Part shown: piece after piece, positions 8,933-17,495 of the stretch
Numbering within the stretch: the first letter of the stretch is position 1
Layout of the letters: each line of letters opens with the position of its first letter
Assembly: GCF_014256275.1 (NCBI RefSeq)
Contig: NZ_JACCFE010000002.1
Location: 682,001-746,000 of the forward strand
DNA: 64,000 nt
Direction of reading: 5' to 3'
From: Rhodococcus sp. 4CII
Lineage (GTDB): Bacteria; Actinomycetota; Actinomycetes; Mycobacteriales; Mycobacteriaceae
Notes under the pieces: model-generated
The model's input: the letters and a program-made list of their open reading frames with translations, nothing else
The model's database searches: none
What the model was told of the DNA's origin: nothing
Translations under genes and position numbers: made by a program

Positions 8933-8970
8933 GTTTCGGCTGTGCCACTGCACTGTTTCGCGCTCGTGAA
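8933..8970 (-). promoter_or_regulatory. candidate GlnR binding site upstream of amtB-glnB-glnD
   Basis: Read on the minus strand this interval is TTCAC-N6-GAAAC-N6-GTGGC-N6-GAAAC, which matches the actinobacterial GlnR consensus gTnAC-n6-GaAAC-n6-GtnAC-n6-GAAAC at nearly every defined base and with exact spacing. Its inner end is 69 bp from the amtB start, suitable for activation. A weaker third GAAAC half (about 9000-9004, with a GCAAC 6 nt later) lies further upstream and may extend the site. GlnR is an OmpR-type regulator of nitrogen genes in Streptomyces and mycobacteria; its gene is not in the window. Confidence 0.7.
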
Positions 8971-9073
8971 CGCATCGGCCTATTTTGTTGCGTCCACGTT
9001 TCGCCAGGCGATTTGCAGTCGGTTTCGGGCCGCCCGAGCCGTCCGAGACCCCGAGACGGCCACCGATTCGCCG

Positions 9074-10486
9074 CTACCCGAGCAGCGCGTCGACGAAGGC
9101 ACCCGGCTCGAACGGTGCCAGATCGTCGGCTCCCTCACCGAGACCGACGAGCTTCACCGGGACGCCGAGTTCGTGCTGGACCTGGAACACGATGCCACCC
9201 TTGGCGGTGCCGTCGAGCTTGGTGAGCACCACACCGGTGATATCGACGACCTCGGCGAACACCCGAGCCTGGGCCAGACCGTTCTGCCCGATGGTCGCGT
9301 CGAGGACGAGGAGGACGTCGTCGACCGACGCCTTCTTCTCGATGACGCGCTTGACCTTGCCGAGCTCGTCCATCAGTCCCGTCTTGGTATGCAGCCGGCC
9401 TGCGGTGTCGATCAGCACGACGTCGACGCCGTTGTCGATGCCCTTGGACACGGCGTCGAACGCGACGGCCGCCGGATCGGCCGCTTCCTTGCCCCGGACC
9501 ACTTCCGCGCCCACCCGCTCGGCCCACGTCTGCAATTGGTCCGCCGCGGCCGCGCGGAACGTGTCGGCAGCGCCCAGTAGGACACGCCTGCCGTCGGCGA
9601 CCAGGACACGGGCGAGCTTGCCGGTGGTGGTGGTCTTGCCGGTGCCGTTCACGCCGACGACCAGCAGGACCGCCGGGTGGTCGTCGTGCGGGAGCGCACG
9701 GATCGACCGGTCGAGTTCCGGCCGGAGTTCGGCGACGAGGACCTCGCGCAGCAGTGCTCGGGCATCGGCCTCGGTGCGGACGCTGCGCGACGCCATCTGT
9801 TCACGCAGCGACGTGACGATCTTCGTGGTGGTCGCCGAGCCGAGGTCGGCGATGAGGAGAGTGTCCTCCACCTCTTCCCAGGAGTCTTCGTCGAGGTCGC
9901 CGCCGCCGAGCAGTCCGAGCAGGCTCTTGCCCACCGCGGACTGTGACCGGGACAGCCGTCCGCGCAGACGGTCGAGCCTGCCCTCGGTGGGAGCGATGAC
10001 GTCGAGCGCGGGCCCGGCGGGGGCCGGTTCCGGCTCGGGCGCGACCTCCGGTTCCGGTTCGACCTCGGGCGCGACGACCGGTTCGTAGGTGACCGGCTCC
10101 GGCGGGGCCGCAGGCTTCTCCGGTGCTTTTTCCGGCGCGGGCGCCGTCTCCGCCGCCGGGGGCGTCACGACCTCGGGTTCGGCTGTGATTCCGCTTTCCG
10201 GCACTACAGGTTCGGGTGTGATCACGGGTTCCGGCAGCACGGGTTCCGGAAGGACCGGCCCCCGCGGCGGCGCCGTCGCCGTCGTACCCTGACTGAAGTT
10301 GAACCCGCCGTCCGCCTTGTAGCTGCCCGAACGGTCCTTTTCCGCCGTGGTGACCTGCGGTGTGTCCGGCGCCTTCAGCGAGATCTGGCGACGGCGATAC
10401 AGCAGCGATCCGACGACGAGAACGACGAGAAGTACGGCGAGTGCGGCCGCGATGGCAATCCAGGCTCCGGTAGTCACGCCGCCCAT
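9074..10486 (-). CDS. ftsY: SRP receptor FtsY
   Basis: FtsY is the membrane-associated GTPase receptor for SRP. An N-terminal hydrophobic helix (about residues 7-27, TGAWIAIAAALAVLLVVLVV) anchors it, a long Pro/Glu/Val-rich linker follows, and the NG domain occupies the C-terminal 300 residues with GVNGTGKTTTTGKLARVL, DTFRAAAADQL, DTAGRLHTKTG and TKLDGTAKGG. The 470-residue start used is ATG 10484-10486; GTG 10475-10477 is nearly as good and closer to the helix. It lies downstream of smc on the same strand, as in mycobacteria, and its upstream neighbour's stop is 65 bp away. Confidence 0.95.
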   Translation of the reverse strand: MGGVTTGAWIAIAAALAVLLVVLVVGSLLYRRRQISLKAPDTPQVTTAEKDRSGSYKADGGFNFSQGTTATAPPRGPVLPEPVLPEPVITPEPVVPESGITAEPEVVTPPAAETAPAPEKAPEKPAAPPEPVTYEPVVAPEVEPEPEVAPEPEPAPAGPALDVIAPTEGRLDRLRGRLSRSQSAVGKSLLGLLGGGDLDEDSWEEVEDTLLIADLGSATTTKIVTSLREQMASRSVRTEADARALLREVLVAELRPELDRSIRALPHDDHPAVLLVVGVNGTGKTTTTGKLARVLVADGRRVLLGAADTFRAAAADQLQTWAERVGAEVVRGKEAADPAAVAFDAVSKGIDNGVDVVLIDTAGRLHTKTGLMDELGKVKRVIEKKASVDDVLLVLDATIGQNGLAQARVFAEVVDITGVVLTKLDGTAKGGIVFQVQHELGVPVKLVGLGEGADDLAPFEPGAFVDALLG

Positions 10487-10551
10487 TGTTTCAGGCCACG
10501 GAATTCGGCGCGCACTGCCTTCCCTGCGCACGGTCCCGGCCGGGACCGGAA

Positions 10552-13500
10552 TCAGGCGTCGGCGGCCGCCATGTCCTGGCCACGGAGCCGCTGCGAGATG
10601 ACGGTGGTGATGCCGTCGCCCCGCATGCTCACGCCGTACAGCGCGTCGGCGACCTCCATCGTCGGCTTCTGGTGCGTGATGACGATCAGCTGCGACTTCT
10701 CCCGCAACTGCTCGAACAAACCGATGAGACGGCGCAGGTTGGTGTCGTCCAGCGCGGCCTCCACCTCGTCCATCACGTAGAAGGGGGACGGCCTGGCCCG
10801 GAAGATCGCCACGAGCATCGCCACCGCCGTCAGCGACTTCTCGCCACCGGAGAGCAACGACAGGCGCTTGACCTTCTTGCCCGGCGGGCGGGCCTCCACC
10901 TCGATGCCGGTCGTCAGCATGTCCGACGGGTCGGTGAGCACGAGCCTGCCCTCGCCTCCGGGAAACAGCTTCGCGAAGACCTGCACGAATTCACGTTCGA
11001 CGTCCGCGTATGCCTCGGTGAAGACCTGCAGGATGCGGGCGTCGACGTCGGCCACCACCCCGAGCAGATCCTTGCGGGCGGTCTTCACGTCCTCGAGTTG
11101 CGTCGACAGGAAGTTGTAGCGCTCCTCGAGTGCGGCGAACTCCTCGAGCGCCAGCGGGTTGACCTTGCCGAGCGTCGCCAGGTCCTTCTCGGCGCGTTTG
11201 GCGCGACGTTCCTGGGTGGTGCGGTCGTACGGAATCGGCGCCGGCACGGTGACCTGTTCGCCGCGCTCCTTCGCCTGCTCGTACTCCTCCATCTCCAGCG
11301 CGGACGGCGGCAGGGCGACGTCCGGACCGTATTCGGCGATCAGATCGTCCAGTCCGATCCCGTGCTGTTCGAGGATCGCCTCCTCCAATTGTTCGATGCG
11401 CAGCGCGGCCTGAGCGCGGGCGACCTCGTCGCGGTGCACGGCGTCGGTCAGCGACGCCAGCTGTCCGGTCAGCTGACGCACTTTTTCTTTCACCTGTTCG
11501 AGTTGCGCGGTCCGCTCGGTGCGGGCCCGGGCGAGTTCGTCGCGGTGCGCCATCGCGGAATCGACGACCTCGCCGAGGTGCTCGGCGACCCGCTGCCCGG
11601 ATTCGGCGACCGCCGCGGCGACGGCCGCAGCGTTCTGTCGGGCCTTCATCGCACGTTCCGCGCGAGCGCGGGCGTCCCGTTCCACCTGTGCGGCGCGGCG
11701 CAGGGAGTCGGCCTTGCCTCGCACCGACTCGGCCCGCTCCTCGGCCGTGCGCACGGACAGCCGGGCCTCCACTTCGACGGCCCGCACCTCCGCCAGCGCC
11801 GCGGCCGCCATCTCGCGATTCATGCTCGTCGAGTCGGAACCACCAGGGTCGGCGCCGTCGGGCGATCCGTCCTGTTCCGCCATGCGCAGCCGTTCTTCGA
11901 GTTCTGCCAGAGCAGTCAGTGTGTCCTCGCGACCGCTCTCGGCCTTGTCCCGCTGCGCCATGAGCCGATCGGACTCTGCGTGCGCGGCCCGCGCCGCCTG
12001 CCCGAGACGGCCGAGGCGTTCGTAGATCGCGGACATCGCGGCGTCGGACTCGTTCAGCGCGGCCAGTGCCTGCTCGGCGCTCTCCTGGCGATCGGCCTGC
12101 TCCGCGACCGCACCGGACAGTGCCGCCGACAGTTCCTCCGCCCGCCGTTCGGCACGGGCCAGATCCTGCACCGAGTTGTCGATCGCGGCCTGGACCTCGA
12201 GGGTGCTCGGTTGACGGTCCGAGCCGCCGCTCATCCAGCCGGCGCCGAGCAGATCGCCGTCACGGGTGACGGCGCGCACGTCGGGCCTGCGCCGGACGTG
12301 CGCGACGGCGTCGTCCAGCGAGTCGACCACGACCACTCCGCCGAGGAGCGCGGCAAGTCCCGTTCGCAATTCGTCGGGGCAGTCGATGACGTCGACGGCC
12401 CACCGGGCGCCGGAATCGAGGTGCCCACCGCTCGGTGGGGCCTGATCGGTTCCGATGACGAGCGACGCACGCCCGTTGTCCGTCTCCTTCAGCGCGCCGA
12501 CCGCGGTGCGTGCGGCGTCGAGGGACTCGGCGACGACGGCGTCGGCTGCGGGACCCATGGCGGCCGCGACGGCGCCCTCGTAGCCCTTCTCGACCGTGAT
12601 GAGTCCACCGATCGATCCCCGAATACCATGTGAGCTGCGGTTTTCGACGAGCCACCCGGCGCCGTCCTTGCGTTCGAGCCCCATCGACAGAGCGTCGATC
12701 CGGGCGCGCAGCGACGCTACTTCCTGCCCGGCGGCGCGCTCCTCGCCCTGGAGTTCCGTGACGCGTTCGGTGATGAGGCGCAGTGCCTCGACGGCTCGCT
12801 CGTGATGGGAGTCGAGTCCCAGTTCACCCGCGTCCAGGTCGCCGATCTCGTCCTGGACGACCTCGAACTCGGACTGCGCCGCGTCGCCGCGACGGCGGGC
12901 CTCGTCGATCGCGACGGTCAGCCGGGAGACCTCGGCGTCTACGGAATCCGCGCGGGTGCGCAGCGTGTCGACCTGCCCGGACAGTCGGGCCAGGCCTTCA
13001 CGACGGTCGGCGATCGCCCGGACCGCCGCCATGTGGGCCCGTTCCGCCTCGGCCGCGGCCTCCTCCCCCAGTGCCAGCTGCTCCTTGGCCGCGTCGAGCG
13101 CGGCGCGGGCCATCTCGACGGCTTCGACGAGTTCGAGTTCCTCCGCGGCGATGCGGTCGGCGCGAGCCTCCATCTCGTCGGGGTCCTGACCACGGTTTGC
13201 GGAGGGCTCCGAATCGAGGTGGCGGGCCCGTTCCCGGGCGATACGGATGGTCGCGTTGACGCGCTCCGCGAGCGCCGACAGCTGAAACCACGTCTGCGCG
13301 GCGGCTTCCGCGCCCGGGGTGAGCCGCGACAGTTCCTGCTCGTGCCGCCCGAGCTCGAGGTTGGCGTCGTCGAGTGCCTCGGTGACCTGGTCGTGCTGCT
13401 CCCGTGCCACCTTCTCGTCCTGGGCCTGGTCGGCCAGTTCCTCGCGCCGCGTCACCAGGTCGTCCGCGGCCAGCCGCAGCTTCGCGTCCCGGAGGTCGGC

Positions 13501-14157
13501 CTGCACGGTCTGCGCGCGACGCGCCACCTCGGCCTGACGACCGAGTGGTTTGAGCTGCCGTCGCAACTCCGCGGTGAGGTCGTTCAGCCGCGCCAGGTTG
13601 GCCTGCATCGCGTCGAGTTTGCGGACCGCTTTTTCCTTGCGTTTGCGGTGCTTGAGAACGCCGGCCGCTTCTTCGATGAACGCGCGCCGGTCTTCCGGGC
13701 GGGATTCGAGGATCGCGGCGAGGCGGCCCTGACCGACGATGACGTGCATCTCCCGGCCGATGCCGGAGTCGCTGAGCAGTTCCTGCACGTCCATCAGCCG
13801 GCAGGAGCTGCCGTTGATCTCGTATTCGCCGGCGCCGTCGCGGAACATGCGCCGGGTGATGGACACCTCGGAGTAGTCGATCGGCAGGGCGCCGTCGGAA
13901 TTGTCGATGGTGAGCGTGACCTCGGCGCGTCCGAGCGGGGCCCGCCCGGCGGTGCCGGCGAAGATGACGTCTTCCATCTTGCCGCCGCGCAGGGCTTTCG
14001 CTCCCTGCTCGCCCATGACCCAGGTGAGCGCGTCGACCACGTTCGACTTGCCCGACCCGTTGGGCCCCACGACGCACGTGATTCCCGGTTCGAACCGCAG
14101 AGTCGTTGCGGACGCGAAGGATTTGAATCCCTTCAGCGTCAGACTCTTCAGATGCAT
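10552..14157 (-). CDS. smc: chromosome segregation protein SMC
   Basis: SMC is the condensin ATPase that compacts and segregates the chromosome with ScpA and ScpB. It is 1201 residues, the usual size. Walker A is GPNGSGKSNVVDALTW near residue 32. Two long coiled-coil arms flank a hinge around residues 500-660 that includes GSIGGLITVEKGYEGAV. The C-terminal head has the signature LLSGGEKSLTAVAML and Walker B FYVMDEVEAALDD. The start MHLKSLTLKGFKSFA is canonical. A 22-bp gap separates it from acyP upstream, so the genes may be co-transcribed. Confidence 0.97.
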   Translation of the reverse strand: MHLKSLTLKGFKSFASATTLRFEPGITCVVGPNGSGKSNVVDALTWVMGEQGAKALRGGKMEDVIFAGTAGRAPLGRAEVTLTIDNSDGALPIDYSEVSITRRMFRDGAGEYEINGSSCRLMDVQELLSDSGIGREMHVIVGQGRLAAILESRPEDRRAFIEEAAGVLKHRKRKEKAVRKLDAMQANLARLNDLTAELRRQLKPLGRQAEVARRAQTVQADLRDAKLRLAADDLVTRREELADQAQDEKVAREQHDQVTEALDDANLELGRHEQELSRLTPGAEAAAQTWFQLSALAERVNATIRIARERARHLDSEPSANRGQDPDEMEARADRIAAEELELVEAVEMARAALDAAKEQLALGEEAAAEAERAHMAAVRAIADRREGLARLSGQVDTLRTRADSVDAEVSRLTVAIDEARRRGDAAQSEFEVVQDEIGDLDAGELGLDSHHERAVEALRLITERVTELQGEERAAGQEVASLRARIDALSMGLERKDGAGWLVENRSSHGIRGSIGGLITVEKGYEGAVAAAMGPAADAVVAESLDAARTAVGALKETDNGRASLVIGTDQAPPSGGHLDSGARWAVDVIDCPDELRTGLAALLGGVVVVDSLDDAVAHVRRRPDVRAVTRDGDLLGAGWMSGGSDRQPSTLEVQAAIDNSVQDLARAERRAEELSAALSGAVAEQADRQESAEQALAALNESDAAMSAIYERLGRLGQAARAAHAESDRLMAQRDKAESGREDTLTALAELEERLRMAEQDGSPDGADPGGSDSTSMNREMAAAALAEVRAVEVEARLSVRTAEERAESVRGKADSLRRAAQVERDARARAERAMKARQNAAAVAAAVAESGQRVAEHLGEVVDSAMAHRDELARARTERTAQLEQVKEKVRQLTGQLASLTDAVHRDEVARAQAALRIEQLEEAILEQHGIGLDDLIAEYGPDVALPPSALEMEEYEQAKERGEQVTVPAPIPYDRTTQERRAKRAEKDLATLGKVNPLALEEFAALEERYNFLSTQLEDVKTARKDLLGVVADVDARILQVFTEAYADVEREFVQVFAKLFPGGEGRLVLTDPSDMLTTGIEVEARPPGKKVKRLSLLSGGEKSLTAVAMLVAIFRARPSPFYVMDEVEAALDDTNLRRLIGLFEQLREKSQLIVITHQKPTMEVADALYGVSMRGDGITTVISQRLRGQDMAAADA

Positions 14158-14179
14158 GACGGAGAACTTTACCTGCGGT

Positions 14180-14449
14180 TCACCGTTCGACGAACCCGAC
14201 GAGGTCGCCCCGCGCGGAATCCCACTGCTCCACGACGAGATCCACCGCGCCCGGCGTGCCGCCGGAGCGGAGCAGCGTCAACAGCGCGTCCAGCTTGTCG
14301 CGCGGTCCCTCGGCGATCACGAGCACCCGCCCGTCCTTCTGGTTGGCCGCGTATCCGACGAGGCCGAGCTCCAGCGCGCGGGCGCGGGTCCACCACCGGA
14401 ATCCCACACCCTGCACGTATCCGTGCACCCAAGCGGTCATTCTCTCCAT
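14180..14449 (-). CDS. acyP: acylphosphatase
   Basis: Acylphosphatase hydrolyses carboxyl-phosphate bonds of small acyl phosphates in the cytosol. At 89 residues it has the standard size; the signature VHGYVQGVGFRWWTRARA contains the catalytic Arg, and the catalytic Asn is in AANQKDGRV. The start is ATG 14447-14449, or ATG 14438-14440 three codons later. The frame continues upstream into the next gene, but without similarity. It lies just before smc, the same order as in mycobacteria. Confidence 0.92.
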   Translation of the reverse strand: MERMTAWVHGYVQGVGFRWWTRARALELGLVGYAANQKDGRVLVIAEGPRDKLDALLTLLRSGGTPGAVDLVVEQWDSARGDLVGFVER

Positions 14450-14454
14450 GTCCG

Positions 14455-15387
14455 TCACGACCGTTCGAGTTTGTAGATCTTCCCGGTGAAACTGGTGGCG
14501 TACAGCGCGTCCGGATTCCAGCCCGGTCCGGCGCCGAACCGCACCGACGACACGAGGGGAAGCCCCGACGCCAGGGCGCAACTCTCCCCGGTGGCGGGAT
14601 CGACCCGCACTACCTTGCCGCCGCCGTTGTAGGCGACGTACACGATGCCGTCCGGTCCGACGGTGAGGTCGTCGGCCGCATTGAGGGGCCCGGATCCGGG
14701 CAACTCGACCGACACGACCGGGCCGCCGAGGTCGTCCTCGCGGAGAATCCGCAACGTGGTGGTTGTGTCGAACGTCGTCACCGTGTAGACGTTGCCGTCG
14801 TGCACCGCGAGACCGTCGACGGTTCCGAGATCGGTGCGCACCACCTCGGGTGTGTGGGGATCCGCAGCGGGGACGCGGGTCAGTCCCGCTCCGGAGCCCA
14901 GGTTCCGAGCCGTGAGGATGTCGCCGTTGCTCAGCCGGACCAGACCGTTGGGCATGACGAGACCCTCCGCCACGGTCCGGGACTCGCCCGTGTCGAGGTT
15001 CACGACGTCGACCGTGCCGCTCGCCGACCCGGTGACCCCCGCCGCGAACGAGTTCCCCGTGGCGAAGTACGCGTCGGCACCGTCCACGGCGATCCCGCCC
15101 GGCGCCTCCACCTCCGGCACGATCGGGGTGACGGTGCCGTCGGGGCCGACCCCGTCGAGGGCTCCACCGCCCACCAGTCCGGTTCGCGAGACCAGCATGG
15201 TTCCCGAGCCGTCGAAGGCCAGGTTCTCGAGAACGCCCGCCCCGGATGCCACCTCGGACATCGACCACGGGGTGCACGCCCCACCCGGAGGCGAGAACGC
15301 CGGCCCGGCCCCGGCCGGCGCGACCACGAGCAGACCCGCGCAGAGCGCCGCTCCGCCCGCAAGCGCCGCCAGTTCTCGCCGCATCAT
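14455..15387 (-). CDS. secreted ScyD/ScyE-like (SMP-30-type) beta-propeller protein
   Basis: This is a 310-residue protein with a clear signal peptide (RRELAALAGGAALCAGLLVV, then cleavage near APAGAGPA), so it is exported. The mature part has repeated blades with motifs such as GGIAVDGADAYFATGNS, MPNGLVRLSNGDILTARN and NAADDLTVGPDGIVYVAYNG, typical of NHL/SMP-30-like propellers now named ScyD/ScyE family. The function is unknown. The double ATG start at 15382-15387 overlaps the osmC stop by 4 bp, so it is translated with osmC. Rejected longer frames run antisense-like through osmC. Confidence 0.82.
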   Translation of the reverse strand: MMRRELAALAGGAALCAGLLVVAPAGAGPAFSPPGGACTPWSMSEVASGAGVLENLAFDGSGTMLVSRTGLVGGGALDGVGPDGTVTPIVPEVEAPGGIAVDGADAYFATGNSFAAGVTGSASGTVDVVNLDTGESRTVAEGLVMPNGLVRLSNGDILTARNLGSGAGLTRVPAADPHTPEVVRTDLGTVDGLAVHDGNVYTVTTFDTTTTLRILREDDLGGPVVSVELPGSGPLNAADDLTVGPDGIVYVAYNGGGKVVRVDPATGESCALASGLPLVSSVRFGAGPGWNPDALYATSFTGKIYKLERS

Positions 15388-15824
15388 GCTTCTTTTTCGA
15401 CGGTCAACGTCACCGTCGTGCCCGCCTTCAGCGTCCGCCCGACCGTGCAGACCTTGTCGACCGACCGCTCGACGAGCGCCACCAGGCGCTCCTGGGCCTC
15501 GGCGTCGAGTTCGCTGAGGTCGAGCTCCATCACCTCGTCCAGCTGCGGATAGACCTCGTTCTCGCGGTCGGCCGCGCCGGACACCCGGATCGTGGCGTCG
15601 TAGTCGTCTCCCAGCCGGCGCGACAGCGGGAAGTCCGAGCTCATCCCACTGCACGCGGCGAGCGCGATCTTCAGAAGTTCCCCGGGGGTGAACACGCCTT
15701 CCACGCCCTCGGAGCCGATCAGGACCTCGGCGCCGCGCGAGCTGCGACCGGTGTAACGCCGCGTGCCCGTCCGCTCGACCCACAGAGTGGTGGGCGCTGT
15801 CGTGTCGGAAGTCTGTTCTGCCAT
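15384..15824 (-). CDS. OsmC-family peroxiredoxin-like protein
   Basis: OsmC/Ohr-family proteins reduce organic hydroperoxides using two cysteines. At 146 residues it shows the first Cys in IALAACSGMSSDFPLSRRL and the second in DKVCTVGRTLKAG, spaced as in OsmC proteins. The N-terminus TTLWVERTGTRRYTGRSSRG carries the family beta strands. It is transcribed away from the flavin-binding protein gene at 15977, and the 152 bp between them hold both promoters. The mycobacterial orthologue is also beside mutM. Confidence 0.88.
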   Translation of the reverse strand: MAEQTSDTTAPTTLWVERTGTRRYTGRSSRGAEVLIGSEGVEGVFTPGELLKIALAACSGMSSDFPLSRRLGDDYDATIRVSGAADRENEVYPQLDEVMELDLSELDAEAQERLVALVERSVDKVCTVGRTLKAGTTVTLTVEKEA

Positions 15825-15976
15825 GCGGTCAATCCTGCCACCGGTCGGCGCAACACCAGGTAGGCGGGTGGGGGCGCCGGTTTCGCCGCACTTGTGAACG
15901 CAGATTCTCGGCAGAGAAAACCGTTGGGCCGTAGGGTGAACCGACCAATGACGCCGAGACGTAGCGGGGAATACAG

Positions 15977-16675
15977 ATGGGCCAGATCGGTAGTGCGGGA
16001 GAGCACCGGCTTCAATCCGAGCACGGCACCGAGGACCGTGCCGCCAGGTTCTACTCGGATCAGGTCCTGGACCACCTCAATCCGACGATGATCGAGTTCG
16101 TCGGACGCCAGGAGATCGCTTTCATCGCCACCGCCGACGCGTCCGGCGAATGCGACAACAGCCTGCGCGCCGGGACACCCGGGTTCATGCACGTCATCGA
16201 TCCGAAAACCCTCACGTACCCGGAGTACCGCGGCAACGGAGTCATGGCGAGCCTCGGCAACATCTCGGAGAACCCACACGTGGGCATCATTCTCGTGGAC
16301 TTCGTGCAGGATCTGATCGGTCTGCACGTCAACGGCTCGGCCCGGATCGTCGAGGACGCCGTTCTCCGCTCCGAGATCGCCGATCTGCCCACTGATCACA
16401 CGAACGGCCGGATACCCGAACGCTGGGTAATCGTGGAGGTCGAGGAAGCGTATATCCACTGCCGCAAACACATTCCGAGAATGGCGCCGGTTCCGCGGCA
16501 CCGGGAGTGGGGCACCGACGACGCGAAGCGCAAGGGCGGCGACTACTTCGACGCCAGGGCGACGCCGCGGCACGACACCGACGGTGACACGTCCGAGGAG
16601 AGCGTGACCGCCGAACTCACGAAGGTGATGTCGCCGGGCTTCTCCGCGGCGCCGGCTGGCACCTCGGGCAGCTGA
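15977..16675 (+). CDS. pyridoxamine 5'-phosphate oxidase-family FMN-binding protein
   Basis: This is a 232-residue split-beta-barrel flavin-binding protein. Key stretches are MIEFVGRQEIAFIATADASG, EYRGNGVMASLGNISENPHVGI and GLHVNGSARIVEDAVL. This subgroup, with a GN-type flavin loop and a C-terminal RHIPRMAPV-like segment (here KHIPRMAPVP), is often annotated only as PPOX-like; the substrate is unknown. ATG 15977 has GGGGA 6 nt upstream. The last 59 bp overlap the 3' end of the convergent mutM gene, and the tail after about residue 205 is low-complexity. There is no terminator between the two genes. Confidence 0.85.
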   Translation: MGQIGSAGEHRLQSEHGTEDRAARFYSDQVLDHLNPTMIEFVGRQEIAFIATADASGECDNSLRAGTPGFMHVIDPKTLTYPEYRGNGVMASLGNISENPHVGIILVDFVQDLIGLHVNGSARIVEDAVLRSEIADLPTDHTNGRIPERWVIVEVEEAYIHCRKHIPRMAPVPRHREWGTDDAKRKGGDYFDARATPRHDTDGDTSEESVTAELTKVMSPGFSAAPAGTSGS

Positions 16676-17495
16676 ACGACGAGCGGTTCATGAACTTCTC
16701 CCGCCTGATCGCGGTGCCGCACCGTGGGCACGGACGATCTTCCTGACCGTAGGCGGACAGCGAGCGGTCGAAGTACCCCGACTCGCCGTTGACGTTCACG
16801 TACAACGCATCGAAGGACGTGCCCCCCTGGGTCAGGGCCTCACGCATGACATCCTGAGCGGCGGTGAGCAGTTCGCGGATCCGGGGACCGCTCAGCCGGT
16901 CGGTGAGCCGGTTTCCGTGGATCTGCGCACGCCACAGGGCCTCGTCCGCGTAAATGTTTCCGATGCCGGAGACCACGGTCTGGTCCAGCAGCGCGCGCTT
17001 GATCTCGGTGTGCTTGCCGCGCATGACCTTCACGGTGGCCGCGAGGTCGAAACGCGGGTCGAGTGGGTCACGGGCGATGTGCGCGACCGAATCCGGGACG
17101 AGCGAGCCGTCGACCTCGACGAGCGGCGCGAGCGCCCATCCCCCGAACGTCCGCTGGTCGACGAACCGGAGGTCGAGACCGGAATCGAGCCGTGCCCGGA
17201 TGCGCAGATGCTTCTCGGTCGGCAATTCCGGTGGCTGGACCAGCATTTGACCGCTCATGCCGAGATGCACCACGAGGGCGACCGTGCTGGGTTCGAGGAC
17301 CAGCCACAGATACTTGCCCCGACGGTCTGCGCTCGCGATGCGTTCGCCGGTGAGCTGCCCGGTGAGATCGGCCGCTCCGGGGAGGTGCCGCCGGATCGCC
17401 CGGGGGTGGAGAATGTCGACCGAATCGATCGACGCCCCCACGATGTGGCGTTCGAGTCCGCGGCGGACCACCTCGACTTCGGGTAGTTCAGGCAC
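16617..17495 (-). CDS. mutM: formamidopyrimidine-DNA glycosylase MutM (Fpg)
   Basis: MutM removes 8-oxoguanine and ring-opened purines, with beta/delta-lyase activity. The N-terminus PELPEVEVVRRGLE supplies the catalytic Pro and Glu; the H2TH region has VSGIGNIYADEALW; the C-terminal zinc finger is CPRCGTAIRREKFMNRSSFSCPRC. Normal proteins end a few residues after this finger; here about a dozen Pro/Arg/Ser residues follow, encoded antisense to the tail of the PPOX-like gene. The start ATG (17493-17495) overlaps the rnc stop by 8 bp, so the two are coupled. Confidence 0.95.
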   Translation of the reverse strand: MPELPEVEVVRRGLERHIVGASIDSVDILHPRAIRRHLPGAADLTGQLTGERIASADRRGKYLWLVLEPSTVALVVHLGMSGQMLVQPPELPTEKHLRIRARLDSGLDLRFVDQRTFGGWALAPLVEVDGSLVPDSVAHIARDPLDPRFDLAATVKVMRGKHTEIKRALLDQTVVSGIGNIYADEALWRAQIHGNRLTDRLSGPRIRELLTAAQDVMREALTQGGTSFDALYVNVNGESGYFDRSLSAYGQEDRPCPRCGTAIRREKFMNRSSFSCPRCQPAPRRSPATSPS

